From positions 107,157,189 through 107,221,188 of the forward strand of contig OV884009.1 of NCBI GenBank assembly GCA_930367205.1: 64,000 nucleotides of DNA, read 5' to 3'. The notes below the pieces were generated by a model. The model was not told the DNA's origin and searched no databases. It saw only the letters and a list, made by a program, of their open reading frames with translations. Each line of letters starts with the position of its first letter. The first letter of the stretch is position 1. Made by a program: the position numbers and the translations under genes. This stretch comes from Acanthosoma haemorrhoidale. Taxonomy: Eukaryota; Arthropoda; Insecta; Hemiptera; Acanthosomatidae. Of this stretch, positions 30,923 to 40,330 are shown piece by piece.

Positions 30923-31300
30923 TGTAATGAAATGACATTTCATTAATTCAAAATTGCCGCGCTTCGCGCGTTCATAAGTTGTCAGTGAAAGTTGGTAGAG
31001 GGCACAGCGGTCGGAGTGATACGGGGATTCAAGGGCGGATGATAGTCAGATGATTTGTTGTTAAGATAATTATTATAAAAACTTGTAGAGAGATAAATGA
31101 AGGGATATAATTGAGGAGGCGATATTAGTGAACTTTAAATGTCGTTTCTTTGTATTTTCAGGTGAGATAAAAGTGTAATTGTCATAGTTAAACGATAATT
31201 GTTGTAATATTGTTAAGGCGTGTTAAATAAAACAAAACTTTGTATTTTCAGAGAAACAATTTGTGGTTTATTTTGAAAATCCTCAATAATATATCTTATA
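30923..31300 (+). repeat. 5' LTR of the gypsy element
   Basis: Begins TGTAATGAAATGACATTTC; bases 30925-30945 form a perfect palindrome of 10+1+10 bases (TAATGAAATG, A, CATTTCATTA). It also contains GCCGCGCTTCGCGCG, an intron-like segment (31162-31251), and AAATAAAAC at about 31226 as a possible polyadenylation signal. The exact 3' edge is ambiguous by a few bases because of TATA repetition; it ends TCTTATA rather than the usual CA. Confidence 0.93.
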
Positions 31301-31329
31301 AAACGACATTTTTTGTCAACTAAAAGAAG

Positions 31330-32451
31330 ATGGACCGGTTGCAATTTGAATTTATGATGTCAGCCTCAAATGATGGAAAATCTAATGTATTAGTTATCAA
31401 CTCAATATCTACAGAAGAAGGAAAATGTTATGTTCTACCTGATGAGCTGAAACCGGTAAGTCATCATACAGATATTGTCAAAACGAACACTTTCTCAAAA
31501 ATAAAAAGTAGCATAAAGAAAAGGCATCAAAGTAGAAAAATATGGATAAAATTAAATGAAGATCTTAAGAAAACATATATAGATGAGGAAGGTAATATGC
31601 AATTTTTAGATCAGTATTTAGAAGAAATTAGCACAAAACAACCAGGAGACAAAGATGACAATTTGCAACTTATCTTGGAAAAATTAATAGAAACTACAAC
31701 AAAGAAAGAAAATCAACACACCCTAAAACATATTTCAGAGAAATTTATTATTGAAAAATTCACAAGCAAGAACCCTAATGCAACGCAATGGATAGAGAAT
31801 TTTGAAAAAGAGTGTGAGCGCTTTAATATATCAAAAGATGAAACAAAAATAGAAATATTGAGGTTATTTTTAGAAAAATCTTGTTTGGATTGGTATAGCT
31901 CGATGGCCATAAAACTAACGATAAATTCAGAATGGAATGAATGGAAAAACAAATTTCTAGAAACTTTTAAAAACCGTGGATGGGATGTAGTCACATATGC
32001 TCTTGGATTCAGGTATAAAGAAGGACTATTAATTGATTATGCTATAAAAAAAGAACGGCTTATACTAGATGTAAACAAATCGATAGACCCCAAAACAATG
32101 ATAGATCTTATTGCAACAGGTTTACCTGGGTTTATCTTATATAAGTTAAACAGGGATGAACTCAACGACACTACTGATTTGTTCAACGAGATAAGAAAAT
32201 ATGAAAATATGGTGTACAAGAAAAACTCAACTATAATAAAGAGGGGTACAGTACTTTATAAAAATAAAATTAATGAGAAGAAGCCATGTAAGACTTGTGA
32301 ATCTTTGGACAAAGGAATTAGATATCATCCGGAGGAGTCGTGTTGGTTCAAGAAAAATAAAAATGAATCTGAAAAGGCTTTTAAAGCCAGAAATGTAAAT
32401 AACAACTCAATTATTGAAGTAGATATAAATACTGAGAAAAAAAACGAGTAA
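31330..32451 (+). CDS. gypsy Gag polyprotein
   Basis: 373 residues from ATG 31330, 30 bp after the LTR. The middle (about residues 140-300) has the retrotransposon-Gag capsid-like text TQWIENFEKECERFN, LEKSCLDWYSS, WNEWKNKFLETF and IDLIATGLPGFILYKL. The C-terminus has a zinc-knuckle variant CKTCESLDKGIRYHPEESC (CX2CX9HX4C, longer than the usual CX2CX4HX4C). The protein forms the virus-like particle and packages RNA. Its last codons are GAG AAA AAA AAC GAG TAA, and the A AAA AAC heptamer at 32439-32445 allows -1 slippage into pol. Lys/Asn/Glu-rich and AT-biased like pol. Confidence 0.88.
   Translation: MDRLQFEFMMSASNDGKSNVLVINSISTEEGKCYVLPDELKPVSHHTDIVKTNTFSKIKSSIKKRHQSRKIWIKLNEDLKKTYIDEEGNMQFLDQYLEEISTKQPGDKDDNLQLILEKLIETTTKKENQHTLKHISEKFIIEKFTSKNPNATQWIENFEKECERFNISKDETKIEILRLFLEKSCLDWYSSMAIKLTINSEWNEWKNKFLETFKNRGWDVVTYALGFRYKEGLLIDYAIKKERLILDVNKSIDPKTMIDLIATGLPGFILYKLNRDELNDTTDLFNEIRKYENMVYKKNSTIIKRGTVLYKNKINEKKPCKTCESLDKGIRYHPEESCWFKKNKNESEKAFKARNVNNNSIIEVDINTEKKNE
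32439..32445 (+). promoter_or_regulatory. -1 ribosomal frameshift heptamer A AAA AAC
   Basis: The heptamer is in the correct phase relative to gag (zero-frame codons AAA AAC), lies 3 bases before the gag stop codon, and is preceded by further As. Slipping back one base continues as CGA GTA AGT in the open pol frame. A AAA AAC is one of the strongest known eukaryotic -1 slippery sites. I could not assign a convincing downstream pseudoknot by eye. Confidence 0.8.
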
Positions 32452-35400
32452 GTACACCATTAATCAAAGTCAAGCTTTTATTAGAAAATAAACTAGAAGT
32501 GAGCGGCATTTATGATTCAGGCTCACAGGTCTCTTTAATAAATTCAAGACTGATTAAAGTAAAAGAAAAAAAGGATAATGTGAATATAGCATATATGAAA
32601 ACGGTTAATGGTGTGAAGAAGACAGATGGCTTGATAACAATAAAAATAAAAATATTTGATTTAGAAGGAGAGGTGGATGTATATATAGTAGAAAATGAAG
32701 ATTTTGATGATTTTATAATCGGATTGGATATGATAAAGAAATTCAAATTAACCCAAAATGAAGACTTGCAGATAGAGCAAAAGAAAATAACAAATAAAAT
32801 AGACGAAAGGTCTAAAGATAACAGACATGAAGGAAAGAATATAAAAACATTTGCAATAAATTTCAATGAACACATAGAAACAGAAGAATTTGTAAGTTTG
32901 ACAGACCATTTAGATAATGAAAAGAAAATTGAAATAGAGAAAATTATAAAGGAATATAAAACAATTTTTGCTAAGGACAAGTATGATATAGGATCAGTTA
33001 GAGATTATGAAGCTCGCATAGATTTACTAGTAAACAGATACTGTAGTAAAAGACCATATAGATGTACAATAGAAGATAAATTAGAAATTGAAAAGCAAAT
33101 ATCCATGTTACTAAAGAATAATTTAATAGAAGAATCCTACAGTCCTTTCGCTGCTCCAGTGACAGTGGCATTTAAAAAAGATGAAAATAGAAGATCACGC
33201 TTATGTGTAGATTTCAGGGAATTAAACAAAATTGTTGTTCCACAAGCTCAACCTTTCCCGCTAATAGATGATTTGATTATTAAAACTAGAAATTGTAAGT
33301 ATTTTACAACACTGGATATAAACTCAGCATTTTGGGCAATACCACTACGGGTGGAAGACAGAAGTAAAACAGGATTTGTCACGCAAGAGGGCCACTTTCA
33401 GTGGACCTGCCTCCCTTTTGGCTTGAAAACATCACCAGCAATTTTCCAAAGAATTTTAAGCAATATTCTAAGAAAGCACAATCTCACAGGATACACCGTA
33501 AACTACATAGATGATATTTTGATATACTCGACCACCTTTGAAGAACATATAAGACACATAAGAAATGTATTAGAGGCAATAATAAAAGAAGGCCTTAGAT
33601 TGAAGTTTAAGAAATGTACCTTTGCTTCAAACTCAGTAAAGTACCTCGGCCATGTAATTCAGAACAATTCGATAAGACCACTTAAAGACAATTTGATCTC
33701 AATAAGACAGTTTCCAACTCCTAAGACGCAAAAAAATATCAGACAATTTTTGGGAAAAATCAACTTCTACCATGAGTACATACCAAGAAGCGCAATTATT
33801 TTAGACCCATTACACAATTTATTAAGAAAAAATGAAAAATTTGTGTGGTCAGAGAAGTGTGAAGAATCATTTAATCAAATAAAAAGATATTTATGTTCTC
33901 AACCTGTGTTGGAAATATTCGACAAAGATTTACCAATAAAAATCTTTACAGATGCATCTTTAGAGGGTATTGGGGCAATATTAAAACAGACACAACTAGA
34001 CGGTAAAGACAAACCGGTGGCATATTTTTCAAAAAAACTAAATGAATCTCAAAAACGGAAAAAGGCTATATATTTGGAATGTTTCGCTATGAAAGAAGCG
34101 GTTAAATATTGGCAACACTGGCTAATTGGAAAACAATTCACTATTTACTCAGACCACAAACCTCTAGAGAACATGAATATTAAATGCAGGACAGATGAAG
34201 AATTAGGTGACCTCGCATATTACCTATCTCAATATGACTTTACAGTAAAATATATACCTGGTAAAAAAAATGTAGAAGCGGACTGTTTGAGCCGAAACCC
34301 TGTATTAGAATCAGAAGATAACAAAGAGGAACTATTGAAAATAGTTAATTTAATACAAATAAAAGATATAGTTGAAGACCAAGAGAAAAATGAAACGATA
34401 AAAGCAAAGAAACAAAATCTACTATATAAAAATAAGATCTATTATAAAAAAATGAAGAAACATGAAAAGATTATCCTCTCAGAAGAATTTAGTAAAAAAT
34501 TTATAAAAAGGGTACATGAAGATTTATGCCATATTGGGATCAGACAATTGCAGAAAAAAATAAGTCCAATATATACCGCTAAAAACCTAACTAAAAATAT
34601 CATAAATATTTGTAAAACATGTGAAATATGCATAAAAAATAAATCACGATGTCAAGGAAAATTTGGATTAATGTCACAACTGGGACCAGCAACAAAACCA
34701 TTTGAGATAATGTCAATGGATACTATAGGTGGCTTTGGAGGATCTAGGTCAACAAAAAAATACCTACACCTTTTAGTAGACCACTACACAAGATATGCAT
34801 TTATTGAGACATCGAAAACACAAAACGCAAGTGATTTTATAAAACTAACAAAGAAAGTACTAGAGACAGATGAGATTGGAATAATTCTGACAGATCAATA
34901 TCCGGGCATCAATTCAAGAGAATTTAAACAATATTTGCAAGAGAATAACATTAAACTAATTTTTACAGCTGTGAATACACCATTCTCCAACGGCTTAAAC
35001 GAAAGATTAAATCAAACAATAGTAAATAAAATAAGATGTAAGATAAATGAGAAAAATAATAAGAGAACATGGACAACAGTAGCAAGAGAATGTATACAGA
35101 AATATAATGAAACAGAACACTCGGTTACAGGTTTTGCACCAAAATATTTACTGGATGGTACAAACGTCAGTATTCTACCAAATGAAATTAAAACAATAGA
35201 AAAGGAAGACAAGTGGATTGCTGATAGAAGATTAGCATTAGAGAATACAATAAAATCCCACAAGTACAACAAAAAGATATTTGATAGAAATAGGAAAATG
35301 CAAGAGTTCGAGATAGGAGACAGGGTATATGTAGAACACGGAAATAGACTGAATAGGAAGAAATTAGACGAATTAAAAATAGGCCCTTTCAAGATAATAG

Positions 35401-35537
35401 AGAAATTATCAAACTCCATTTATAAGATTGACACTGGCAACAGAAAAACAGAATCAACTTTATTCCACATAACAAAACTACAACCCGTAACAAGAGAAGA
35501 TGAAGTAGAGGAAAACGAATACGAAGATAACTTGTAG
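32445..35537 (+). CDS. gypsy Pol polyprotein: protease, RT, RNase H, integrase
   Basis: About 1030 residues read after the -1 shift (first ATG in frame is internal, at 32499 or later, so the frameshift rather than a new start is the likely entry). Protease: GIYDSGSQVSLINSRLI near residue 22. RT: RLCVDFRELNK, FTTLDINSAFWAIPL, LPFGLKTSPAIFQR, catalytic YIDD at about residue 354. RNase H: IFTDASLEGIGAILKQ, LECFAMKEAVKYW, YSDHKPLENM. Integrase: HHCC finger (VHEDLCHIGIRQL ... CKTCEIC), catalytic Asp in SMDTIGGF, Asp in LTDQYPGI, Glu in GLNERLNQTI, and a C-terminal IGPFKIIEKL barrel. It ends 50 bp before the 3' LTR. All catalytic residues seem present. Confidence 0.93.
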   Translation, partial: RVSTPLIKVKLLLENKLEVSGIYDSGSQVSLINSRLIKVKEKKDNVNIAYMKTVNGVKKTDGLITIKIKIFDLEGEVDVYIVENEDFDDFIIGLDMIKKFKLTQNEDLQIEQKKITNKIDERSKDNRHEGKNIKTFAINFNEHIETEEFVSLTDHLDNEKKIEIEKIIKEYKTIFAKDKYDIGSVRDYEARIDLLVNRYCSKRPYRCTIEDKLEIEKQISMLLKNNLIEESYSPFAAPVTVAFKKDENRRSRLCVDFRELNKIVVPQAQPFPLIDDLIIKTRNCKYFTTLDINSAFWAIPLRVEDRSKTGFVTQEGHFQWTCLPFGLKTSPAIFQRILSNILRKHNLTGYTVNYIDDILIYSTTFEEHIRHIRNVLEAIIKEGLRLKFKKCTFASNSVKYLGHVIQNNSIRPLKDNLISIRQFPTPKTQKNIRQFLGKINFYHEYIPRSAIILDPLHNLLRKNEKFVWSEKCEESFNQIKRYLCSQPVLEIFDKDLPIKIFTDASLEGIGAILKQTQLDGKDKPVAYFSKKLNESQKRKKAIYLECFAMKEAVKYWQHWLIGKQFTIYSDHKPLENMNIKCRTDEELGDLAYYLSQYDFTVKYIPGKKNVEADCLSRNPVLESEDNKEELLKIVNLIQIKDIVEDQEKNETIKAKKQNLLYKNKIYYKKMKKHEKIILSEEFSKKFIKRVHEDLCHIGIRQLQKKISPIYTAKNLTKNIINICKTCEICIKNKSRCQGKFGLMSQLGPATKPFEIMSMDTIGGFGGSRSTKKYLHLLVDHYTRYAFIETSKTQNASDFIKLTKKVLETDEIGIILTDQYPGINSREFKQYLQENNIKLIFTAVNTPFSNGLNERLNQTIVNKIRCKINEKNNKRTWTTVARECIQKYNETEHSVTGFAPKYLLDGTNVSILPNEIKTIEKEDKWIADRRLALENTIKSHKYNKKIFDRNRKMQEFEIGDRVYVEHGNRLNRKKLDELKIGPFKIIEKLSNSIYKIDTGNRKTESTLFHITKLQPVTREDEVEENEYEDNL

Positions 35538-35576
35538 GTGCAGTGTATGAATATATTATTTAGGATTTTCGCTCTT

Positions 35577-35587
35577 AGGGAGGGAGA
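35577..35587 (+). other. Polypurine tract of the gypsy element
   Basis: AGGGAGGGAGA lies immediately 5' of the 3' LTR's TG, the position and composition expected of the plus-strand primer. Confidence 0.85.
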
Positions 35588-35965
35588 TGTAATGAAATGA
35601 CATTTCATTAATTCAAAATTGCCGCGCTTCGCGCGTTCATAAGTTGTCAGTGAAAGTTGGTAGAGGGCACAGCGGTCGGAGTGATACGGGGATTCAAGGG
35701 TGGATGATAGTCAGATGATTTGTTGTTAAGATAATTATTATAAAAACTTGTAGAGAGATAAATGAAGGGATATAATTGAGGAGGCGATATTAGTGAACTT
35801 TAAATGTCGTTTCTTTGTATTTTCAGGTGAGATAAAAGTGTAATTGTCACAGTTAAACGATAATTGTTGTAATATTGTTAAGGCGTGTTAAATAAAACAA
35901 AACTTTGTATTTTCAGAGAAACAATTTGTGGTTTATTTTGAAAATCCTCAATAATATATCTTATA
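35588..35965 (+). repeat. 3' LTR of the gypsy element
   Basis: Same length as the 5' LTR. Two substitutions noted: C to T in AGGGCGGATG/AGGGTGGATG and T to C in GTCATAGTT/GTCACAGTT. Followed by TATA, the right target duplication. Confidence 0.93.
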
Positions 35966-35969
35966 TATA

Positions 35970-38900
35970 TACATATTATATATCATTTGTTTATCCACAG
36001 TATCATTTTAGCATTCCTTTACACCATTTAATAATATACAGCCCACTATATCATTTCATTACTTACCAGCGTAGCTCTCATAACATTTATGATGGTAATA
36101 TTTCGACCTATTATCTAAAATAGGAGATTACAACACAGAATACCCCATAACTATACAATTTTAAAACAGTGTTTTACACCACTGCGAGTAATATATTTTA
36201 AACACGTTTATTTGCTGTTGTTTGTTTTTATTGCTTTCACATTATGGTATTAAAAAGTAAACTCAGCAATATTTTAAATCATTTTGGTTCGGTTTTTGAA
36301 ATGCCTCCTCCAATTTTGGTCACAGCTCATAACTATAACAGTTTTTTTACAGCACGTTTGTATATTTTAGCTGTTTTATTTTATATTTAAGGGACGGCTA
36401 CTGCAAATTTTTCTTCATGATCTATAGTATTTTACTGTACATTATATGGCATATATCCTAATAGTACCTTAGCAACTTTTAACTAACCTTATAAGTAGTT
36501 GATAGACGAGGATGCCTAGAAACGCCGTTTGGGCCCACTCTTTGCAGTAAAGACAGGCAATAGGTAGTAAATGCAATCAAGCCGAAAAAAATGCGAGCAA
36601 ACGTCAGATATAACGCAGTACTGAAAAAAATGTTATCATGTCAATATGTTAAGAAAAAGCTTCTAGAAGCAGAAATCAATACACAAAAGTAATCTTCAAA
36701 GTTTCTATAATAGTAGGCAATACATTGTTTTGTGGTGAATTATGTTATTATACGAAAATTTCTTCGCTTGTTTTCTAAAACTTACCACACACAAATAAAC
36801 TTAAAAATTACAACTACAGATCGATGTGTGCTCACATACTAATTATTTGAAATTGGAATCATAAAATGAAATATTTTTCATGATAGCAAAGTAATTAATT
36901 TGTCTCGGGACCATGCTCTTCTAAGATTGTTTCTTTGGATGATAATCATTAATTCTAATTCGACCGGTAGAAGCCCACACACCTTCCTAGTAGGATTCTC
37001 TGGCTTCGTCTCGCTAAAACTAGCACCTCCTTGGAAGAGATCTCTCCCTTGCGGACGACGGTCTTTGGGGCCCTACAAAATGTCCCTAATAGCGTTTCCC
37101 CCAGCGATTCAGTTTGCCTCTTTTCGGTTCACACTCGCCTTTGGGATCCGCACTGTTTTCACCTACCATTAGATACCGAGTGTAAATTCGTGGTAATTCA
37201 AAGACCATGTAAACTACCTGTAATGCCTACCCTGTACTCTTCTCCTGACCATAGTGCACTGTCGGGGCACACCTTCTAAAATCTTATGGAGTCAGATCAA
37301 TGAACAAAATACGAATAAACCTGCCACCAGGAAAGGTCAAAACCCATTTTATCTCTTTCTTGACCCACGCCGGGCAGTGAGGTCGACGAGACCCTAGCCC
37401 TCCGGCGGGTGTCCCCGATCTAACAACATATTTTACTTACTTTATTATACATATATAAATCCCAGCCCTAGTGATAAGGCTCGGAATGCTCGAATGTTTG
37501 TCTCTTTTCACCAGACATATGCAATGTCATGATTACTTTAGACATCGTTCAAACAAATACGTTTTCAAATGGCATGGACGTGTTTTATTTCTTTACTCAA
37601 TCATTTTTTTCCAAATTTAAAAGTAAAACTTAAAAAAATATGTGTCTCGGGTCATGTTAACAAGGGTAGGGTTTCATAGGTACATAATCACTATAAAATT
37701 GCAATATTAGCTTTCTTAAAGATAAATGTGTAGATTTTTAAAGCGGGTAATACTTTGACTATAAAGTGAAGAGAGGGACTGACTGACTGATGAGCAAGCT
37801 AAGAGGGTGTTTACTTGACTGTTCTCAGCATTTGTCATTTTCTATGCACTAGTCATAACTCTATTATAGGAACGGCTATTGCCACGCTTTCTCGACTCCA
37901 TCACGACAGTTGCAAACATTTCTTGGAGGCATCAGGAAGTAGAGGGACTACAGCTTGGTACCTCACCGAAGTGAGCAATAATTAAATAAACGGAAATTAT
38001 TAGGTCTCTTCATTAGTACAATCAATTATTGCCTAATTTATCCCTAAAGATTTTTACTATTTATATTTATCCAATATAAATTTCGACACATGTCTGATAA
38101 CTTGTATAGTTTTAAATCTTTCAATATCCCTGTGTTTAAGCATTTTTTTAAATTCACCTGGATTATTTCTTCGAATATATTAATATTTATACTATTAATT
38201 CAAAAATGTCTCTATAGGCTGATAAAGTATGGTGTGTACTGTAGCAAACCAATATAATTATACAGCATCACATTTGTATAAAGTCTTTTCTTTCTGATTC
38301 CTGTCCATTGAAATCATCGTCTTGAATTGTCTAGTATCTTAGGAATCCATTCTATCATTGTATGAATATTAAGAAATAAAGCACTCTCTGTTTCTCTACA
38401 GCGTAATTTATTTTATTTTCACTCGAACGTTTACGACGGACTAGGCCGTAAATCTCACGGGTTCAAGCTCCTTGAGAACTCCTGAAGCACCCCCTCCCTG
38501 GCTTGAATTTAAACGATGTTCCCATCTAAACGGAAAAAAAAACAGCAATAAATTACTGAAAATTTAGCTTAAGTCGTTTAACCAGAGACATTAATTACTT
38601 GTTTATTCATTTTGTTAATTAATTGTTTCTCATATTATTATTAAAACTAGGACCACCTCATCGAAAAGTAAAAATAATATCTGTGGTGAGACACTTGGAG
38701 TCATATTGCTTGATCTATAAGCACTACACACCATCAAGTCGGTTATATGGGTCATGGTGACAAGGTGAAATAGGATCCATATCCTTGATCAATATCCCAT
38801 CATACTTGTTAACGGTTAGTAGTAGTACTCTCTAATGTCTCCTGTTGAGTGTCGTACGTGCGCACAACGTTTCCTACAAGAAAGGTCCTATTCATTTTTT

Positions 38901-39500
38901 CCATAGTCGGTAGTTAGGGAGATAGACAGGGTGGGGGGGGGTGAGGTGAGCGTTTGAAACTTCACATTTATTATGATATTTCGTAAAATACTTCATCCAA
39001 CTGCTATCTTCACTAAGCATATGGAGTTACATAAGCATTTCTTACCTGCGGATCCACACACCAGGCGCATCACATCAAATTTGAGCATGTGTATCCAAGT
39101 TGTAGAAATGAAACTCTTTCCAAATTGAAATATTATTTGCAAATATTGGGGTATTTTATTAGAAAATGTTCTTTGCGGATGTGAGATATATATCTGAATG
39201 TGGTTTAATTCGATTCAGTCAACCGAAATGTTAGAAAAGCTTGCCTAAACACGTTTTAGCGGTTTTAAAATTGAGCTGCATAAACTTTACTATGAAAATG
39301 AACTATTTCATATTGTTTAAGTTCAACACTTTTGGAGATAACTAGAGTATAGAACAGGAAATCTCTCAATTTCCTTGGGAATAATTCATTAAAAAATAAT
39401 AGTAAAACTATAAATTAATAAAAAAGTAATACGAAACTGATAAGAGACATGCATCAGGACCGGATATGCAACTGGGTGGATGGAGAGATTGTTATATTGT
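35970..39500. other. Unassigned DNA with a GC-richer island
   Basis: Mostly AT-rich, with no gene recognised. 36890-37440 is richer in GC and holds overlapping frames of 82-90 residues (36900-37172, 37031-37279) with SSPDHSAL near the end, faintly like a LINE endonuclease terminus, followed by a GC-rich stretch (37365-37425). It is probably an unrecognised retroelement fragment. A 9-base G run lies at 38933-38941. Confidence 0.4.
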
Positions 39501-39519
39501 TGAAGTTAAATTCTTCAGC

Positions 39520-40330
39520 CTCTTACTCCTCTTTTTCGTCGGAGTCTTCTTGAATCGCTGGCCCGTTGGTGCAGGTGCCATGGCAGTTGTTGCTAACTGA
39601 TGAGCATGGCATCCCAGCTTTCCGGCACCCACATCGTCTAATTGCAGTAACTATACCATGGGCAATAGACACTAGTTTTCTTTTTACTTTATTATGTTCT
39701 TTTTGCAGAAACCAACGAATCCAAGAACACCCTGAGGGTTTCCGGAACCATATATTCAATTTGGTCTATAAAATAGTCAGTTGGTGGAACGTACATCGTC
39801 TTTTATAATGGCTGCAGAATTTTGTACAATTCTCAAGCACTCTTCTCTTTTACTCTGAAATATTGACACTCATCATGATCGCGCATGACCTTCGTGAAAG
39901 ATTTTGTGGCCAACATCACGAAAACTGACAAGAGAAGTGCTCGTTTTCGTTTGGCAGAATATCACACGCTCAACATATTTCTGGGCCAACCTTGCTCTAA
40001 GCTCTAATAGTAGCCACCGTTGGCTTTTCGACTGACGAAATTTGCTCCATCATCTTTAGCCATTGAAAGCAAGCAGGCACCGTGTTCATCCAGATACTTG
40101 TAAATCTCCTCCATCTGTTACTTTCCCATCATCAGGGTGACCTCTTGGGCCCTTGCTTGGTGGTCCATGAACCAAGAAGAAAATACATGCAGTCGTGGTG
40201 GTAAAAACCATCATTCGCATGTAGGTTCTCAACAACACCGATGCGTCTTAAAACAGTATCCCCCCGTTCATTCATGTTCTCGTAGTGACTCTCGTTTTTT
40301 AACAGATTCATCAAATGTAGAGGTTCAGGC
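39520..40330 (-). pseudogene. Broken gene of a cysteine-rich (CXC-like) protein family
   Basis: Minus-strand blocks in the order expected of one protein: GDTVLRRIGVVENLHANDGFYHHDCMYFLL (about 40170-40280, split here as ...GFYHHDC), EYLDEHGACLLSMAKDD (about 40060-40110), RARLAQKYVERVIF (about 39940-39995), and a C-terminal cluster RRCGCRKAGMPCSSVSNNC followed by HGTCTNGPAI and an acidic end (39523-39650). The layout resembles an uncharacterised invertebrate family ending in a CxCxxxGxxC...C cluster and often associated with mobile DNA. Blocks lie in different frames with stops between, so it is not intact. Function unknown; family call from memory of motif style only. Confidence 0.4.

Larger units (their letters stand above)
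30923..35965 (+). mobile_element. Complete Ty3/gypsy LTR retrotransposon
   Basis: A 5.04-kb element with two 378-bp direct LTRs (30923-31300 and 35588-35965) that differ at only two positions seen by eye, flanked by TATA at 30919-30922 and 35966-35969. gag (31330-32451) and pol (protease, RT, RNase H, integrase; 32445-35537) are both open and joined by a -1 frameshift site. A polypurine tract ends at 35587. There is no env frame between pol and the 3' LTR. LTR identity and intact frames mark a recent insertion that may still be competent. The order PR-RT-RH-IN places it in Ty3/gypsy (Metaviridae). Confidence 0.95.

Noticed and set aside
32510..32980. 156-residue minus-strand ORF, and similar frames at 31713-31994 and 35012-35419
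   Set aside because: Antisense shadows of gag/pol in AT-rich sequence.
35538..35587. Possible env gene after pol
   Set aside because: Only 50 bp separate the pol stop from the 3' LTR; there is no room for an envelope ORF.
38430..38490. GGGTTCAAGCTCC as a tRNA B box
   Set aside because: No A box or acceptor-stem pairing at the expected distance.
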